A stretch of DNA of 20,232 nt. Source: CAZISM01 sp964541895 (GTDB lineage Bacteria; Zhuqueibacterota; Zhuqueibacteria; Residuimicrobiales; Residuimicrobiaceae). The notes under the pieces were generated by a model. The model saw nothing but the letters and a program-made list of their open reading frames with translations. It searched no databases and was not told the origin of the DNA. The stretch's first letter is position 1. Every line of letters starts with the position of its first letter. Shown here in pieces: positions 7,590 through 14,888 of the stretch. The translations under genes were made by a program, and so were the position numbers. Location of the stretch: positions 1 through 20,232 of the forward strand of contig CAZISM010000096.1 of assembly GCA_964541895.1 (NCBI GenBank). Direction: 5' to 3'.

Positions 7590-8562
7590 GGCGACCTCTG
7601 CTTGATTTGGGATTAAGACAATCATCCGGGCACTCACCCTTCAACAAGGCCAGCAGATTATCGGTGGCCCGGCGCTGCAGCTCCAGAGCGGCGTTTTCAG
7701 AGTACCAGGCGTAATGTTTGGTGGCCAGCACATGGGGGTGCCTGGCCAGGCGCGCGCTTAAACCGGATAGCGGTTCCTTCCAATAGACATCCAGACCTGC
7801 CGAGTGCAGGACACCATCGTCCAGCGCGCGCAACAATGCCTTTTCCTCTATAATGGGACCTCGGGCCGTGTTGACCAGCACCGGTTTTTGTTCCAGCTGC
7901 TGAAAGGCTTCGGCATTGAACAGGCAGGTGGTCTCTGCGGTCAAATTGCAATGAATGCTGATGACATGGCTGGTCCGCAGCAGCGTGGCCAGATCGGTCC
8001 TGACCACACCCAGACGGAGAAAACGGCAGTTGCTGACGTACGGATCCACCGCAATGACTTTATTGAACAGAAAGATGGCTTTTTCAGCCAGACGGCCGCC
8101 AATTCTGCCCAGGCCGACAATGCCCAGCGTCAAATCCTTCAACTCCGGCAAAGGCATTCGCGGCGGCGCGCCGAATTTTACGCCAGGTGCGTTGGCCAGG
8201 GGCAGGGCCCGGCTGCAGGCATAGATCAGAGACATGGCATGATCAGAGACCGAATCGTTGGCGTATCCCTGGACATTGGCTACGAGCACGTTGTGCGCTG
8301 TGGCGGCTTTTACATCGACATTGTCATAGCCGACACCGTATCGCACCAGCGCCCGCAGGTTCGGCAACGCTGCGAAAAACGAATCATCCACCAGAGTGCC
8401 CCGCACCAGCACGCCGACGGCATCGCGGGCGAATGCCAGTTTTTCCGATCGCCGTGTACCGGAACCGCTGAACACACAAAATTCATAGCCGGCTTCCCTG
8501 AACCGGCTCTCTTCATAGCTGTAATCGGAATACCCGCCATCCAGAACGACGATGCGTTTCAC
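7564..8562 (-). CDS. D-isomer-specific 2-hydroxyacid dehydrogenase (SerA/CtBP-like)
   Basis: A 332-residue cytoplasmic NAD-dependent enzyme interconverting a 2-hydroxy acid and its 2-oxo acid. It starts with GTG at 8560-8562, with GGAG about 9 nt upstream. Substrate-domain motifs include RYGVGYDNVDV (74-84). The NAD-binding motif is GLGRIG (150-155) with Asp 173 after the second strand. The catalytic triad is intact: Arg 234 (NTARGP), Glu 263 (DVYWKEP) and His 283 (KHYAWYSE). The 'H.AWYSE' form places it with C-terminal-binding-protein/phosphoglycerate-dehydrogenase-like enzymes rather than lactate dehydrogenases. It is the first gene of the minus-strand operon, and its 3' end overlaps the next start. 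It has no signal peptide, unlike the two downstream enzymes. The exact substrate is unknown. Confidence 0.9.
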   Translation of the reverse strand: MKRIVVLDGGYSDYSYEESRFREAGYEFCVFSGSGTRRSEKLAFARDAVGVLVRGTLVDDSFFAALPNLRALVRYGVGYDNVDVKAATAHNVLVANVQGYANDSVSDHAMSLIYACSRALPLANAPGVKFGAPPRMPLPELKDLTLGIVGLGRIGGRLAEKAIFLFNKVIAVDPYVSNCRFLRLGVVRTDLATLLRTSHVISIHCNLTAETTCLFNAEAFQQLEQKPVLVNTARGPIIEEKALLRALDDGVLHSAGLDVYWKEPLSGLSARLARHPHVLATKHYAWYSENAALELQRRATDNLLALLKGECPDDCLNPKSSRGRHERTCEQS

Positions 8563-8589
8563 CTTGTTTCACTCCATTTCTAATCATGG

Positions 8590-8618
8590 AAAATAGCCAG
8601 AAAATGGTGCTTTGTCAA
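8590..8618 (-). promoter_or_regulatory. Sigma-70-like promoter of the dehydrogenase/Gfo-Idh/enolase operon
   Basis: On the minus strand there is a perfect -35 box TTGACA (8613-8618), a 17-nt spacer and a -10 box TATTTT (8590-8595). Transcription would start near 8583, giving a leader of about 20 nt before the GTG at 8562. Confidence 0.6.
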
Positions 8619-8620
8619 AT

Positions 8621-8639
8621 GAAAAGTGGATCATTTTTC
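8621..8639. promoter_or_regulatory. 19-bp dyad between divergent promoters, candidate operator
   Basis: The sequence reads GAAAAnTGnnnCAnTTTTC, with 7 of 9 symmetric positions pairing. It lies 2 nt from the -35 box on each side (8618 and 8642), so a protein bound here would contact both promoters. No regulator gene is encoded in the window. Confidence 0.45.
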
Positions 8640-8641
8640 CC

Positions 8642-8670
8642 TTGCAATGCACTCTTTATTTTAATAAAAT
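8642..8670 (+). promoter_or_regulatory. Sigma-70-like promoter of the UPF0316/ABC transporter operon
   Basis: The plus strand has -35 TTGCAA (8642-8647), a 17-nt spacer and -10 TAAAAT (8665-8670), predicting a start near 8677. It is divergent from the 8590-8618 promoter. Confidence 0.55.
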
Positions 8671-8754
8671 AGCCTATACTTTCATTCAGCCGTGCCGGTC
8701 ATCACCCGTATCTTTTTCGGCCTTTCATCTTATTATGGCGTGTTCATCGGTGTC

Positions 8755-9324
8755 ATGGGTATTCTCGATCCGACTACTTTGTTCTGGTGTGTGCTGGTAT
8801 TCCTGGCCAGGGTCAGTGACGTTACCCTGGGCACGATCCGCACCATCAGCATCGTTCATGGTCGCACCCGGATAGCGTTTCTGCTGGGCTTTTTCGAAGT
8901 CAGCTTGTGGATTACGGTGGTGGCCAAGGTGCTGGCCGAGATTTCCAGCCGGCCGATCCTGGCCGTCTTTTACGCCCTCGGCTTTTCCACCGGCAACGTC
9001 GTCGGCATCCTGATCGAACGAAAAATGGCCTATGGCTTTATGATCATTCGCGTGATCTGCAGTCAGAACGGTCCGCAAGTGGCCGAACGACTGCGCCAGG
9101 CCGGCATTGCCGTAACTACGTTTCCCGGCCAAGGCCGCAGCGGCCCGGTGACCATGCTCTACATTGCCACACGCCGGCGGGTGCTGCCCGAACTGCTCAG
9201 CCAGGTGCAGACGCTGGCCCCGGACGCCTTTTATACCGTCGAACCGGCCAGCAACATCAACAAACTGTATCAGCCGACCTTTCCTGTTTCGAGCGGATGG
9301 CGCGCCATATTCAAAAAGAAATAA
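8755..9324 (+). CDS. UPF0316/DUF2179 membrane protein
   Basis: A 189-residue inner-membrane protein of unknown function. Three hydrophobic segments (about residues 7-31, 40-61 and 68-88) include the family signature FLARVSDVTLGTIRTI. A soluble C-terminal DUF2179-type domain of about 100 residues follows, from 'FMIIRVICSQNG' through 'VTTFPGQGRSGPVTMLYIATRRR'. I prefer ATG 8755 because homologues usually begin about a dozen residues before that signature, but the frame is open to a GTG at 8692, closer to the promoter, which would add 21 residues; neither has a good ribosome site. It is the first gene of an operon, 21 nt before an amino-acid ABC ATPase, so a role in or regulation of that transport is possible but unproven. 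Confidence 0.82.
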   Translation: MGILDPTTLFWCVLVFLARVSDVTLGTIRTISIVHGRTRIAFLLGFFEVSLWITVVAKVLAEISSRPILAVFYALGFSTGNVVGILIERKMAYGFMIIRVICSQNGPQVAERLRQAGIAVTTFPGQGRSGPVTMLYIATRRRVLPELLSQVQTLAPDAFYTVEPASNINKLYQPTFPVSSGWRAIFKKK

Positions 9325-9332
9325 AAAGGACG

Positions 9333-9338
9333 AGGAGG
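9333..9338 (+). promoter_or_regulatory. Ribosome binding site deciding a TTG start
   Basis: AGGAGG lies 7 nt before TTG 9346, the correct distance. An ATG at 9341 lies only 2 nt from it and is followed at once by CGT TGA, so it cannot start the ABC gene. The TTG overlaps that TGA. Confidence 0.6.
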
Positions 9339-9345
9339 TTATGCG

Positions 9346-10125
9346 TTGAAGGGATGCCACGAGCCGATCATTTCGGTTCATGACCTGCACAAATCCTTTT
9401 ACGAGCAGCCGGTTCTGCGCGGAGTCAGCCTGGAGGTGTGCGCCCACGAATTGACCGTGATCATCGGCCCGTCCGGCAGCGGCAAATCCACTTTTCTACG
9501 CTGCCTCAACGGTCTTGAAATCCCCGATCGCGGCACGATCACCATGTCTGATATCACCCTGCAGCGCGACAACGGTTCGGACAAGGACTATTATGCGCTG
9601 GTGCGTCGCCTGCGCCAGCAGGTCGGCATGGTGTTTCAGCAGTTCAACCTGTTCCCCCACCTCACCGTATTGGAAAACGTCAGCAAAGCGCCCATCGTTG
9701 TCAAAAACATTCGCCGCGACGAAGCCGAGGCAGAGGCGGCTGTGCTCCTGGATAAAGTCGGCCTGGGACAGCACCTGCACCACCGGCCGGCGCAGCTCTC
9801 CGGCGGCCAACAACAGCGCGCCGCCATCGCCCGCGCCCTGGCCATGTCCCCTCGCATCATGCTGTACGACGAACCGACGTCAGCGCTGGACCCGAGTCTG
9901 GTCGACGAAGTGCTGCAGGTTATGCAGCAACTGAATCAGGAGGGCATGACCCAGATTGTCGTGACCCATAAAATGAGTTTCGCGCGTGAAGCAGCTGACC
10001 AGATGGTCTATTTCGAAGAAGGCCGGATCATCGAACACGACACTCCGGAAACCATGTTTTCGCAGCCTAAAGATGAACGCACACGCAAATTTCTCAAGCG
10101 CTATCTTTCAACTCCCACGCCCTGA
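9346..10125 (+). CDS. ABC transporter ATP-binding protein, polar amino acid type (GlnQ/HisP-like)
   Basis: A 259-residue cytoplasmic ATPase that powers import of an amino acid or related solute. It starts with TTG (AGGAGG at the right distance; see the ribosome-site entry). Motifs are complete: Walker A GPSGSGKST (41-49), Q-loop VFQQFNLFPHLTVLENV (96-112, Gln near 98), signature LSGGQQQR (151-158), Walker B IMLYDEPTSALDP (171-183, catalytic Glu 176) and switch His 208 (VVTHKM). The 'FNLFPHLTVLENV' wording is typical of the polar amino-acid uptake subfamily. A short insertion near 70-85 (LQRDNGSDKDYYAL) precedes the Q-loop, as in some relatives. The stop is directly followed by the ATG of the fused binding-protein/permease gene, its obvious partner. 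Confidence 0.93.
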   Translation: MKGCHEPIISVHDLHKSFYEQPVLRGVSLEVCAHELTVIIGPSGSGKSTFLRCLNGLEIPDRGTITMSDITLQRDNGSDKDYYALVRRLRQQVGMVFQQFNLFPHLTVLENVSKAPIVVKNIRRDEAEAEAAVLLDKVGLGQHLHHRPAQLSGGQQQRAAIARALAMSPRIMLYDEPTSALDPSLVDEVLQVMQQLNQEGMTQIVVTHKMSFAREAADQMVYFEEGRIIEHDTPETMFSQPKDERTRKFLKRYLSTPTP

Positions 10126-11706
10126 ATGTCATCGAGCCCTGTTACCATGATGAAGCAAAAATCTGCGCCATTCCGGCAACGCCTCACCCTTTTGCTCCTG
10201 CCCGCCCTGTTGTTCTTCAGCCAGGCACACAGCGAAACGCCGCTGCGCTGGGGCGGCGATTCAGAAGGCGGCGCACCTTACAGCTTTCAGAATCCGGCGC
10301 AGCCGTCCGAGACCATCGGCTACGAAGTGGATCTGATGGATCACATCGCGCAAAAAATGGGACGCCGGGCGCTGTTTGTGCAGAACCAGTGGGACGGCCT
10401 CATTCCCGGACTGCAACGGGGCAATTACGAGGTGGTGGCCAACGGGCTGGAAATCACCGACGACCGCAAACAGGAAATCGCTTTTTCAGAACCCTATTAC
10501 ATCACCTACGAACAGCTCATCGTCCGCAAAAACACCTATACCATCAACTCGCTGGCCGATTGCGCCGGCAAAAAAGTCGGCGCTCTGAAATACGCGGTAT
10601 CGGAACGTATTCTGCGGGAACAGGGCAACATTGACGTGCGCAGCTATGACGGCGATTTCAACGCCTTTGAAGATCTGGCCAACGGACGCATCGAAGCGGT
10701 GTTGATGGATTTCCCGCTCGCCCTCTATTACGGCAAGCCCAACAGCCGCTTGAAATTCGTCGGCGATCCCGTCAGTCGCATCGAGTACGGCTTTGGCGTC
10801 CGCAAAGAGGATACCGCTCTCTTGCAGCACATCAACCGGATCCTTGCCGACATGAAACGGGACGGCTCCCTGCGCCATATTCTCGAAACCTGGGGGTTGT
10901 GGAATCAGATGATGGCCGATTATCTTGCCGATCCATCGCCGTCGTCCACGCCGCCACATCACTATGAAGCGTTTGTCAAAGCCATGGGATTGGAACGCAC
11001 CTGGGCGGACCGGATGCGGCAGTATGTCGCTTATATCCCCCTTTTGGGCAAGGGCGCCATCACCACCCTGGAGCTTTCCCTGCTCAGCATGCTCCTCGCC
11101 ATCACCCTCGGCCTGGCGGTCACACTGGTGCGGTTGTATCTGCCGGCTCCGTTCTCCACCGCCGCCGTTGTCTATGTGGAGGTGATTCGCGGCACCCCCC
11201 TGCTCATTCAGCTATTTCTGATCTTTTATGGTCTGCCCAACCTCGGCATCAAGCTCTCGCCTTTCGTCGCCGCGGTCGCAGGACTGGGCATCAACTATTC
11301 TGCTTACGAAGCCGAACTCTATCGTGCCGGCATTCTCGCTATTCCAGCCACACAAACAGAAGCGGCGCTGGCGCTGGCCATGTCGAAGCGCCAGGCCATC
11401 CGCCACATCATCCTGCCGCAAGCCCTGCGTGTCGTCATTCCGCCGGTAACAAACGATTTTATCGCCCTGCTCAAAGACTCTTCGCTGGTCTCCGTCATCA
11501 CCATGGTGGAACTGACCAAAGTGTACGGCCTGCTGGCCACGACCTATTATGACTACTTTGGCATCGGCCTGCTGACCGCTGCCATGTATCTCTTCATCGG
11601 CCTGCCCTTTGTCCGCATCTCGCGTTGGGCCGAAACCTTTTTCAGCAATTACTACAAGCGCCCAGGACAAACCGGACTCTATCGCAAAGAGGACCGTTCC
11701 AATTAA
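10126..11706 (+). CDS. Fused amino-acid-binding protein and ABC permease
   Basis: A 526-residue inner-membrane protein joining the solute-binding protein and the transmembrane subunit of one amino-acid importer. Residues 17-36 are a hydrophobic signal/anchor. Residues 40-260 form an SBP_bac_3 domain: GYEVDLMDHIAQKMG, FVQNQWDGLIPGLQRGNYE, ANGLEITDDRKQEIAFSEPYY and a GKKVGALKY hinge region. From about 305 to 505 comes the HisM/GlnP-type permease: GAITTLELSLLSMLLAI, VEVIRGTPLLIQLFLIFYGLP (351-371), and the coupling EAA-type loop YEAELYRAGILAIPATQTEA (394-413). The start (ATG 10126) abuts the stop of the ATPase gene; a second ATG at 10147 is also possible. The substrate cannot be read from the sequence. 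Fusions of this kind are known (for example Lactococcus GlnP), so this is an established but less common layout. Confidence 0.92.
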   Translation: MSSSPVTMMKQKSAPFRQRLTLLLLPALLFFSQAHSETPLRWGGDSEGGAPYSFQNPAQPSETIGYEVDLMDHIAQKMGRRALFVQNQWDGLIPGLQRGNYEVVANGLEITDDRKQEIAFSEPYYITYEQLIVRKNTYTINSLADCAGKKVGALKYAVSERILREQGNIDVRSYDGDFNAFEDLANGRIEAVLMDFPLALYYGKPNSRLKFVGDPVSRIEYGFGVRKEDTALLQHINRILADMKRDGSLRHILETWGLWNQMMADYLADPSPSSTPPHHYEAFVKAMGLERTWADRMRQYVAYIPLLGKGAITTLELSLLSMLLAITLGLAVTLVRLYLPAPFSTAAVVYVEVIRGTPLLIQLFLIFYGLPNLGIKLSPFVAAVAGLGINYSAYEAELYRAGILAIPATQTEAALALAMSKRQAIRHIILPQALRVVIPPVTNDFIALLKDSSLVSVITMVELTKVYGLLATTYYDYFGIGLLTAAMYLFIGLPFVRISRWAETFFSNYYKRPGQTGLYRKEDRSN

Positions 11707-11953
11707 TTGCACCCCTGGCCAGCTCTAACGCCTGCCTCCCGGAAGAGAAACAGATCCTGATTTGTTATAGGCGATATCACCAAAGCAGAGAATTGTTGGA
11801 AAATGGTATAATATTTGCTAAATTTTCTGCTTGTATGTCCATTCGTTCCAGCCAGGTCAACACGCCCTTACCAGGCAGAGAGTTGTGCTCGCAAAGGGGC
11901 CAGTTACAGACCAGACCCGACCCGGCTGACAAATTTATGTTTTAGAGGATGTT
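11707..11953 (+). other. Intergenic region with promoter and structured leader before the subtilase
   Basis: It contains no gene. There is an extended -10 promoter near 11804-11812. Downstream, two distant arms, CAGCCAGGTC (11849-11858) and GACCCGGCTG (11919-11928), pair at 9 of 10 positions, enclosing about 60 nt that can fold further. No terminator with a T-run is visible for the transporter operon. Confidence 0.4.
11804..11812 (+). promoter_or_regulatory. Extended -10 promoter for the subtilase gene
   Basis: TGGTATAAT fits the extended -10 consensus TGnTATAAT perfectly, in an AT-rich patch. No good -35 box stands 16-18 nt upstream, which extended -10 promoters can tolerate. It predicts a leader of about 135 nt. 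Confidence 0.45.
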
Positions 11954-14809
11954 ATGACTTTTCGCCTTGCCGCTCTCCTGCTCAGCATCGGCCTGCTGCC
12001 GCCGGCGCAGCGATCAGCTGCCGCCGACATCGCTGCCAAACAAACCACACGGGAAACCGTGCCTCATGTCGTTGTGGTCAAATTTAAGACCGGCTTGCAA
12101 AAAAGCAGAGGTTCCGTCGCATCCGACTGGCAGCAAACAGCCGCCATCGATCGCCTGCACCCCGTCCTGCCGCCGGCCACGGCCTTGCGCAAACAAAACT
12201 CTGCCGTCGGCCTCGACCGCGTTTACTATGCCTATTACTCCGATGACCGTGCCCCGTCCGAGGTGGCGCGAATCATCGGCAACGACAGCCGCGTCGATTA
12301 TGCAGAACCGAAATATGTGCAGCGTCTCTGCGCCGTTCCCAATGACTCTCTATATACTCAGCAGAGCGTTTATTTCATGCGCTTGAAAATGGCCGAGGCC
12401 TGGAATCTGGCCAAGGGTGAAAGCGGCTCTGCCCTGATGGCGGTAGTCGATGGCGGCACCAACATCGCCCACCCGGATCTGGCAGCCAACATCTGGAACA
12501 ACGGCGGCGAAATTCCCAACAACGGCCGGGATGACGATCAAAACGGATTTATCGATGACATCCATGGCTGGAATTTTGCCAACAACAGCGCTGATCCCAC
12601 CGGGTTGGCCCACACCCCCCTGAACAGCGAGCATGGCACCCACGTCGCCGGTATCTGCGGCGCGGTCACCAACAATACCAAAGGAATGACCGGCGCCAGC
12701 TGGAATGCCAGACTCATGGCGGTCAACGCCTCCTCGCCCTATAGCGATAATGCCATCGTCTACGGCTATGACGGTATCCTGTATGCCGCGGACAACGGCG
12801 CCGATATCATCAACTGCAGTTGGGGTTCTCTGGGCAGCGCCTCGCTGTACGAACAGGATGTAGTCGAGTACGCACTTGAACGCGGCAGCATCATCGTGGC
12901 TGCAGCCGGCAACGAAAACGATTCGACCAACCACTACCCCTCTTCCTATGAAGGCGTGTTGTCCGTGGCGGCCCTCACCTCGGGCAATATGAAAGCCAAT
13001 TTTTCCAATTACGGCAAGACCATCGATATCGCGGTGCCGGGGGTATCCATCTGGGGCACGGTAGGAAACAACAGCTACAAAACGATGAGCGGTACCTCCA
13101 TGGCATCGCCCCTGGCCGCCGGCATCGTGGCGCTGGTGAAAGCCGCCCACCCGACCTGGAACGGAATACAGGCCGCCGAACAGGTGCGCATGACCAGCAT
13201 CAATATCGATCTGATCAATCCGGGCTACAAGGGCGATTTGGGACGCGGCATGGTGGACGCCGTGGCTGCTCTGACCACGGTCACGCCTTCGATCCGCATC
13301 GATCGCGTCCGCTTTGTCGACGGGAACGGCGATGGCGTGATTAAACCGGGCGAACGGGTGCAGATCTTTCTTTCTCTCATCAATTACCTGGCGCCGGCAA
13401 CGGCCATCCAGATCTCTCTGCGCGAAGACAGCCCATACGCTGATCTCACCTCTTCGTCCGCCACCCTTGCCGCCATTGAAACCATGCAGACCGTTGAGCT
13501 GGCGACCTCCTTTGAAATGCAGGTCCATGAGGATGCCCCGCGCGGCCACCTTATCAACTTTACCCTCGAACTCAAAGGCGGCAAATACGCGGATTCGGAT
13601 CAGTTCGATCTCCTGGTGCTGCCCACCTTTGGCAATATTGAAATAAACCATCTCGCCACCTCGGTGACCAACGTAGGCCGGCTTGGCTTCGGCAACACCG
13701 ATGCCAGTCTCGACGGCATCGGCTTTAAATACCAGAAAGGCCCCAATCTGATTTTCGAAGGCGCCCTCATATGCGGCACCGGCGCCGATCGCATTTCCAA
13801 TGCCGCCCGCGGCGTTGTGCCGCCCGGCAAAACCTCTGTTCAATTTGACAATGATTTCGCCACTGCGGAAGATGGCGACCTGCAGTTCCGTACGCCCGGA
13901 CTGTATACCGATCAGGAGAGCATCGGCGTCTTTGACGATCGCAACGCCGACCGGCCCATGAACATTCGCGTCACTCAAAAAACCTATGCCAATCAATCCG
14001 GACTGTATCAGGATTTCATTCTGTTCGAGTACGACATCCTTAACACCGGCACCGAAGCGTTGACGCCGTTCCATTTCGGCTTTTTGTTCGATTGGGATAT
14101 CGACGGCGGCCATTACGGCACCAACAAGGCTGCCTACGATGCCTCGCGGCGCATGGGCTATGCCTACGATACCGGTGCCGGTCCGGACACCTATGTCGGT
14201 TTGGCGTTCCTGGATAACGTTACTACAGGGCATCGCGCAATTTATAACGATGAAAAACACCCGCAAAACACCACCTGGGGTTTGTACGACGGTTTTTCCG
14301 ATGAGGAAAAATGGCTGGCCATCAGCGGTGGCACCAATTTTGGCGAGGCTGGACCGGCAGATATCTCCCATGTCGTCTCTGCCGGCCCGTTCATGCTGCG
14401 GCCGCAGGAACACCTGGTTCTGCATCTGGTGCTGGCGGCCGGCAGCGGCCTGGAACAGTTGCGCAAATCCGTAGATACAGCGCAGTCGTTTGCGCGCACT
14501 CTGTCAACGGCTTCCGACCCGACAGCCCCGCTCACCTGGCACCTGGAGCATAATTATCCAAATCCCTTTAACGCCGGCACCAGCATCCGCTATACTGTCG
14601 CCACCGCCGGCCCGGTCCGCCTGGACATCTTTGATGTGCTCGGGCGGCATTTGCGAACCCTGACAGACGGCTACCGGGAAGCAGGCAGCCATACCGTGCA
14701 CTGGGATGGCCTGAACGAGCAAGGGTTCAGCATCCCCTCCGGCACCTATTTCTGCCGACTGCAGGGCAAAGGCCAGACGCTGCTGCGCAAGCTGACCCTG
14801 CTGCGCTAG
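11954..14809 (+). CDS. Secreted subtilisin-like serine protease (S8) with type IX-type C-terminal domain
   Basis: A 951-residue exported endopeptidase. ATG 11954 has GAGG about 6 nt upstream. Domains in order: signal peptide (1-23); an I9/fervidolysin-like propeptide (about 37-125, VPHVVVVKF... VDYAEPKYV); the catalytic domain (about 140-440) with Asp 166 (AVVDGG), His 227 (EHGTHVAG), Asn 320 (AAAGNEN) and Ser 382 (GTSMASP). A Ca-binding-like loop NGRDDDQNGFIDD lies near 190. Next comes a beta linker with DGNGDGVIKPGE (456-467). A beta-rich region of about 300 residues (556-845) follows that I cannot match to a named domain. The FlgD-like/type IX sorting domain is at about 861-951, beginning HNYPNPFNAGTSIRY. 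The protein probably reaches the cell surface or medium through a type IX system whose components are not in this window. All catalytic residues are present. Confidence 0.93.
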   Translation: MTFRLAALLLSIGLLPPAQRSAAADIAAKQTTRETVPHVVVVKFKTGLQKSRGSVASDWQQTAAIDRLHPVLPPATALRKQNSAVGLDRVYYAYYSDDRAPSEVARIIGNDSRVDYAEPKYVQRLCAVPNDSLYTQQSVYFMRLKMAEAWNLAKGESGSALMAVVDGGTNIAHPDLAANIWNNGGEIPNNGRDDDQNGFIDDIHGWNFANNSADPTGLAHTPLNSEHGTHVAGICGAVTNNTKGMTGASWNARLMAVNASSPYSDNAIVYGYDGILYAADNGADIINCSWGSLGSASLYEQDVVEYALERGSIIVAAAGNENDSTNHYPSSYEGVLSVAALTSGNMKANFSNYGKTIDIAVPGVSIWGTVGNNSYKTMSGTSMASPLAAGIVALVKAAHPTWNGIQAAEQVRMTSINIDLINPGYKGDLGRGMVDAVAALTTVTPSIRIDRVRFVDGNGDGVIKPGERVQIFLSLINYLAPATAIQISLREDSPYADLTSSSATLAAIETMQTVELATSFEMQVHEDAPRGHLINFTLELKGGKYADSDQFDLLVLPTFGNIEINHLATSVTNVGRLGFGNTDASLDGIGFKYQKGPNLIFEGALICGTGADRISNAARGVVPPGKTSVQFDNDFATAEDGDLQFRTPGLYTDQESIGVFDDRNADRPMNIRVTQKTYANQSGLYQDFILFEYDILNTGTEALTPFHFGFLFDWDIDGGHYGTNKAAYDASRRMGYAYDTGAGPDTYVGLAFLDNVTTGHRAIYNDEKHPQNTTWGLYDGFSDEEKWLAISGGTNFGEAGPADISHVVSAGPFMLRPQEHLVLHLVLAAGSGLEQLRKSVDTAQSFARTLSTASDPTAPLTWHLEHNYPNPFNAGTSIRYTVATAGPVRLDIFDVLGRHLRTLTDGYREAGSHTVHWDGLNEQGFSIPSGTYFCRLQGKGQTLLRKLTLLR

Positions 14810-14829
14810 CCGGGACCCGCAGGTGAAAT

Positions 14830-14852
14830 CCGGCGAAACCTTCCGTTGCCGG
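14830..14852 (+). terminator. Weak hairpin after the subtilase gene
   Basis: CCGGC pairs with GCCGG, extended by a G-T and an A-T pair around a 9-nt loop, 21 nt after the stop codon. There is no T-run afterwards, so a terminator role is only tentative. Confidence 0.22.
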
Positions 14853-14888
14853 CTTCGTATGTTAAAGTAGAACAGACAGGAATTTACT

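Noticed and set aside
8612..8875. An 87-codon plus-strand open frame starting before the UPF0316 gene
   Set aside because: It is out of frame with the conserved UPF0316 sequence, overlaps the operator and promoter boxes, and has no recognisable domain.
12350..14425. A 691-codon open frame antisense to the subtilase gene
   Set aside because: It lies wholly opposite a gene with complete protease motifs, has no recognisable domain, and follows from GC-rich codon usage that leaves the opposite frame free of stops.
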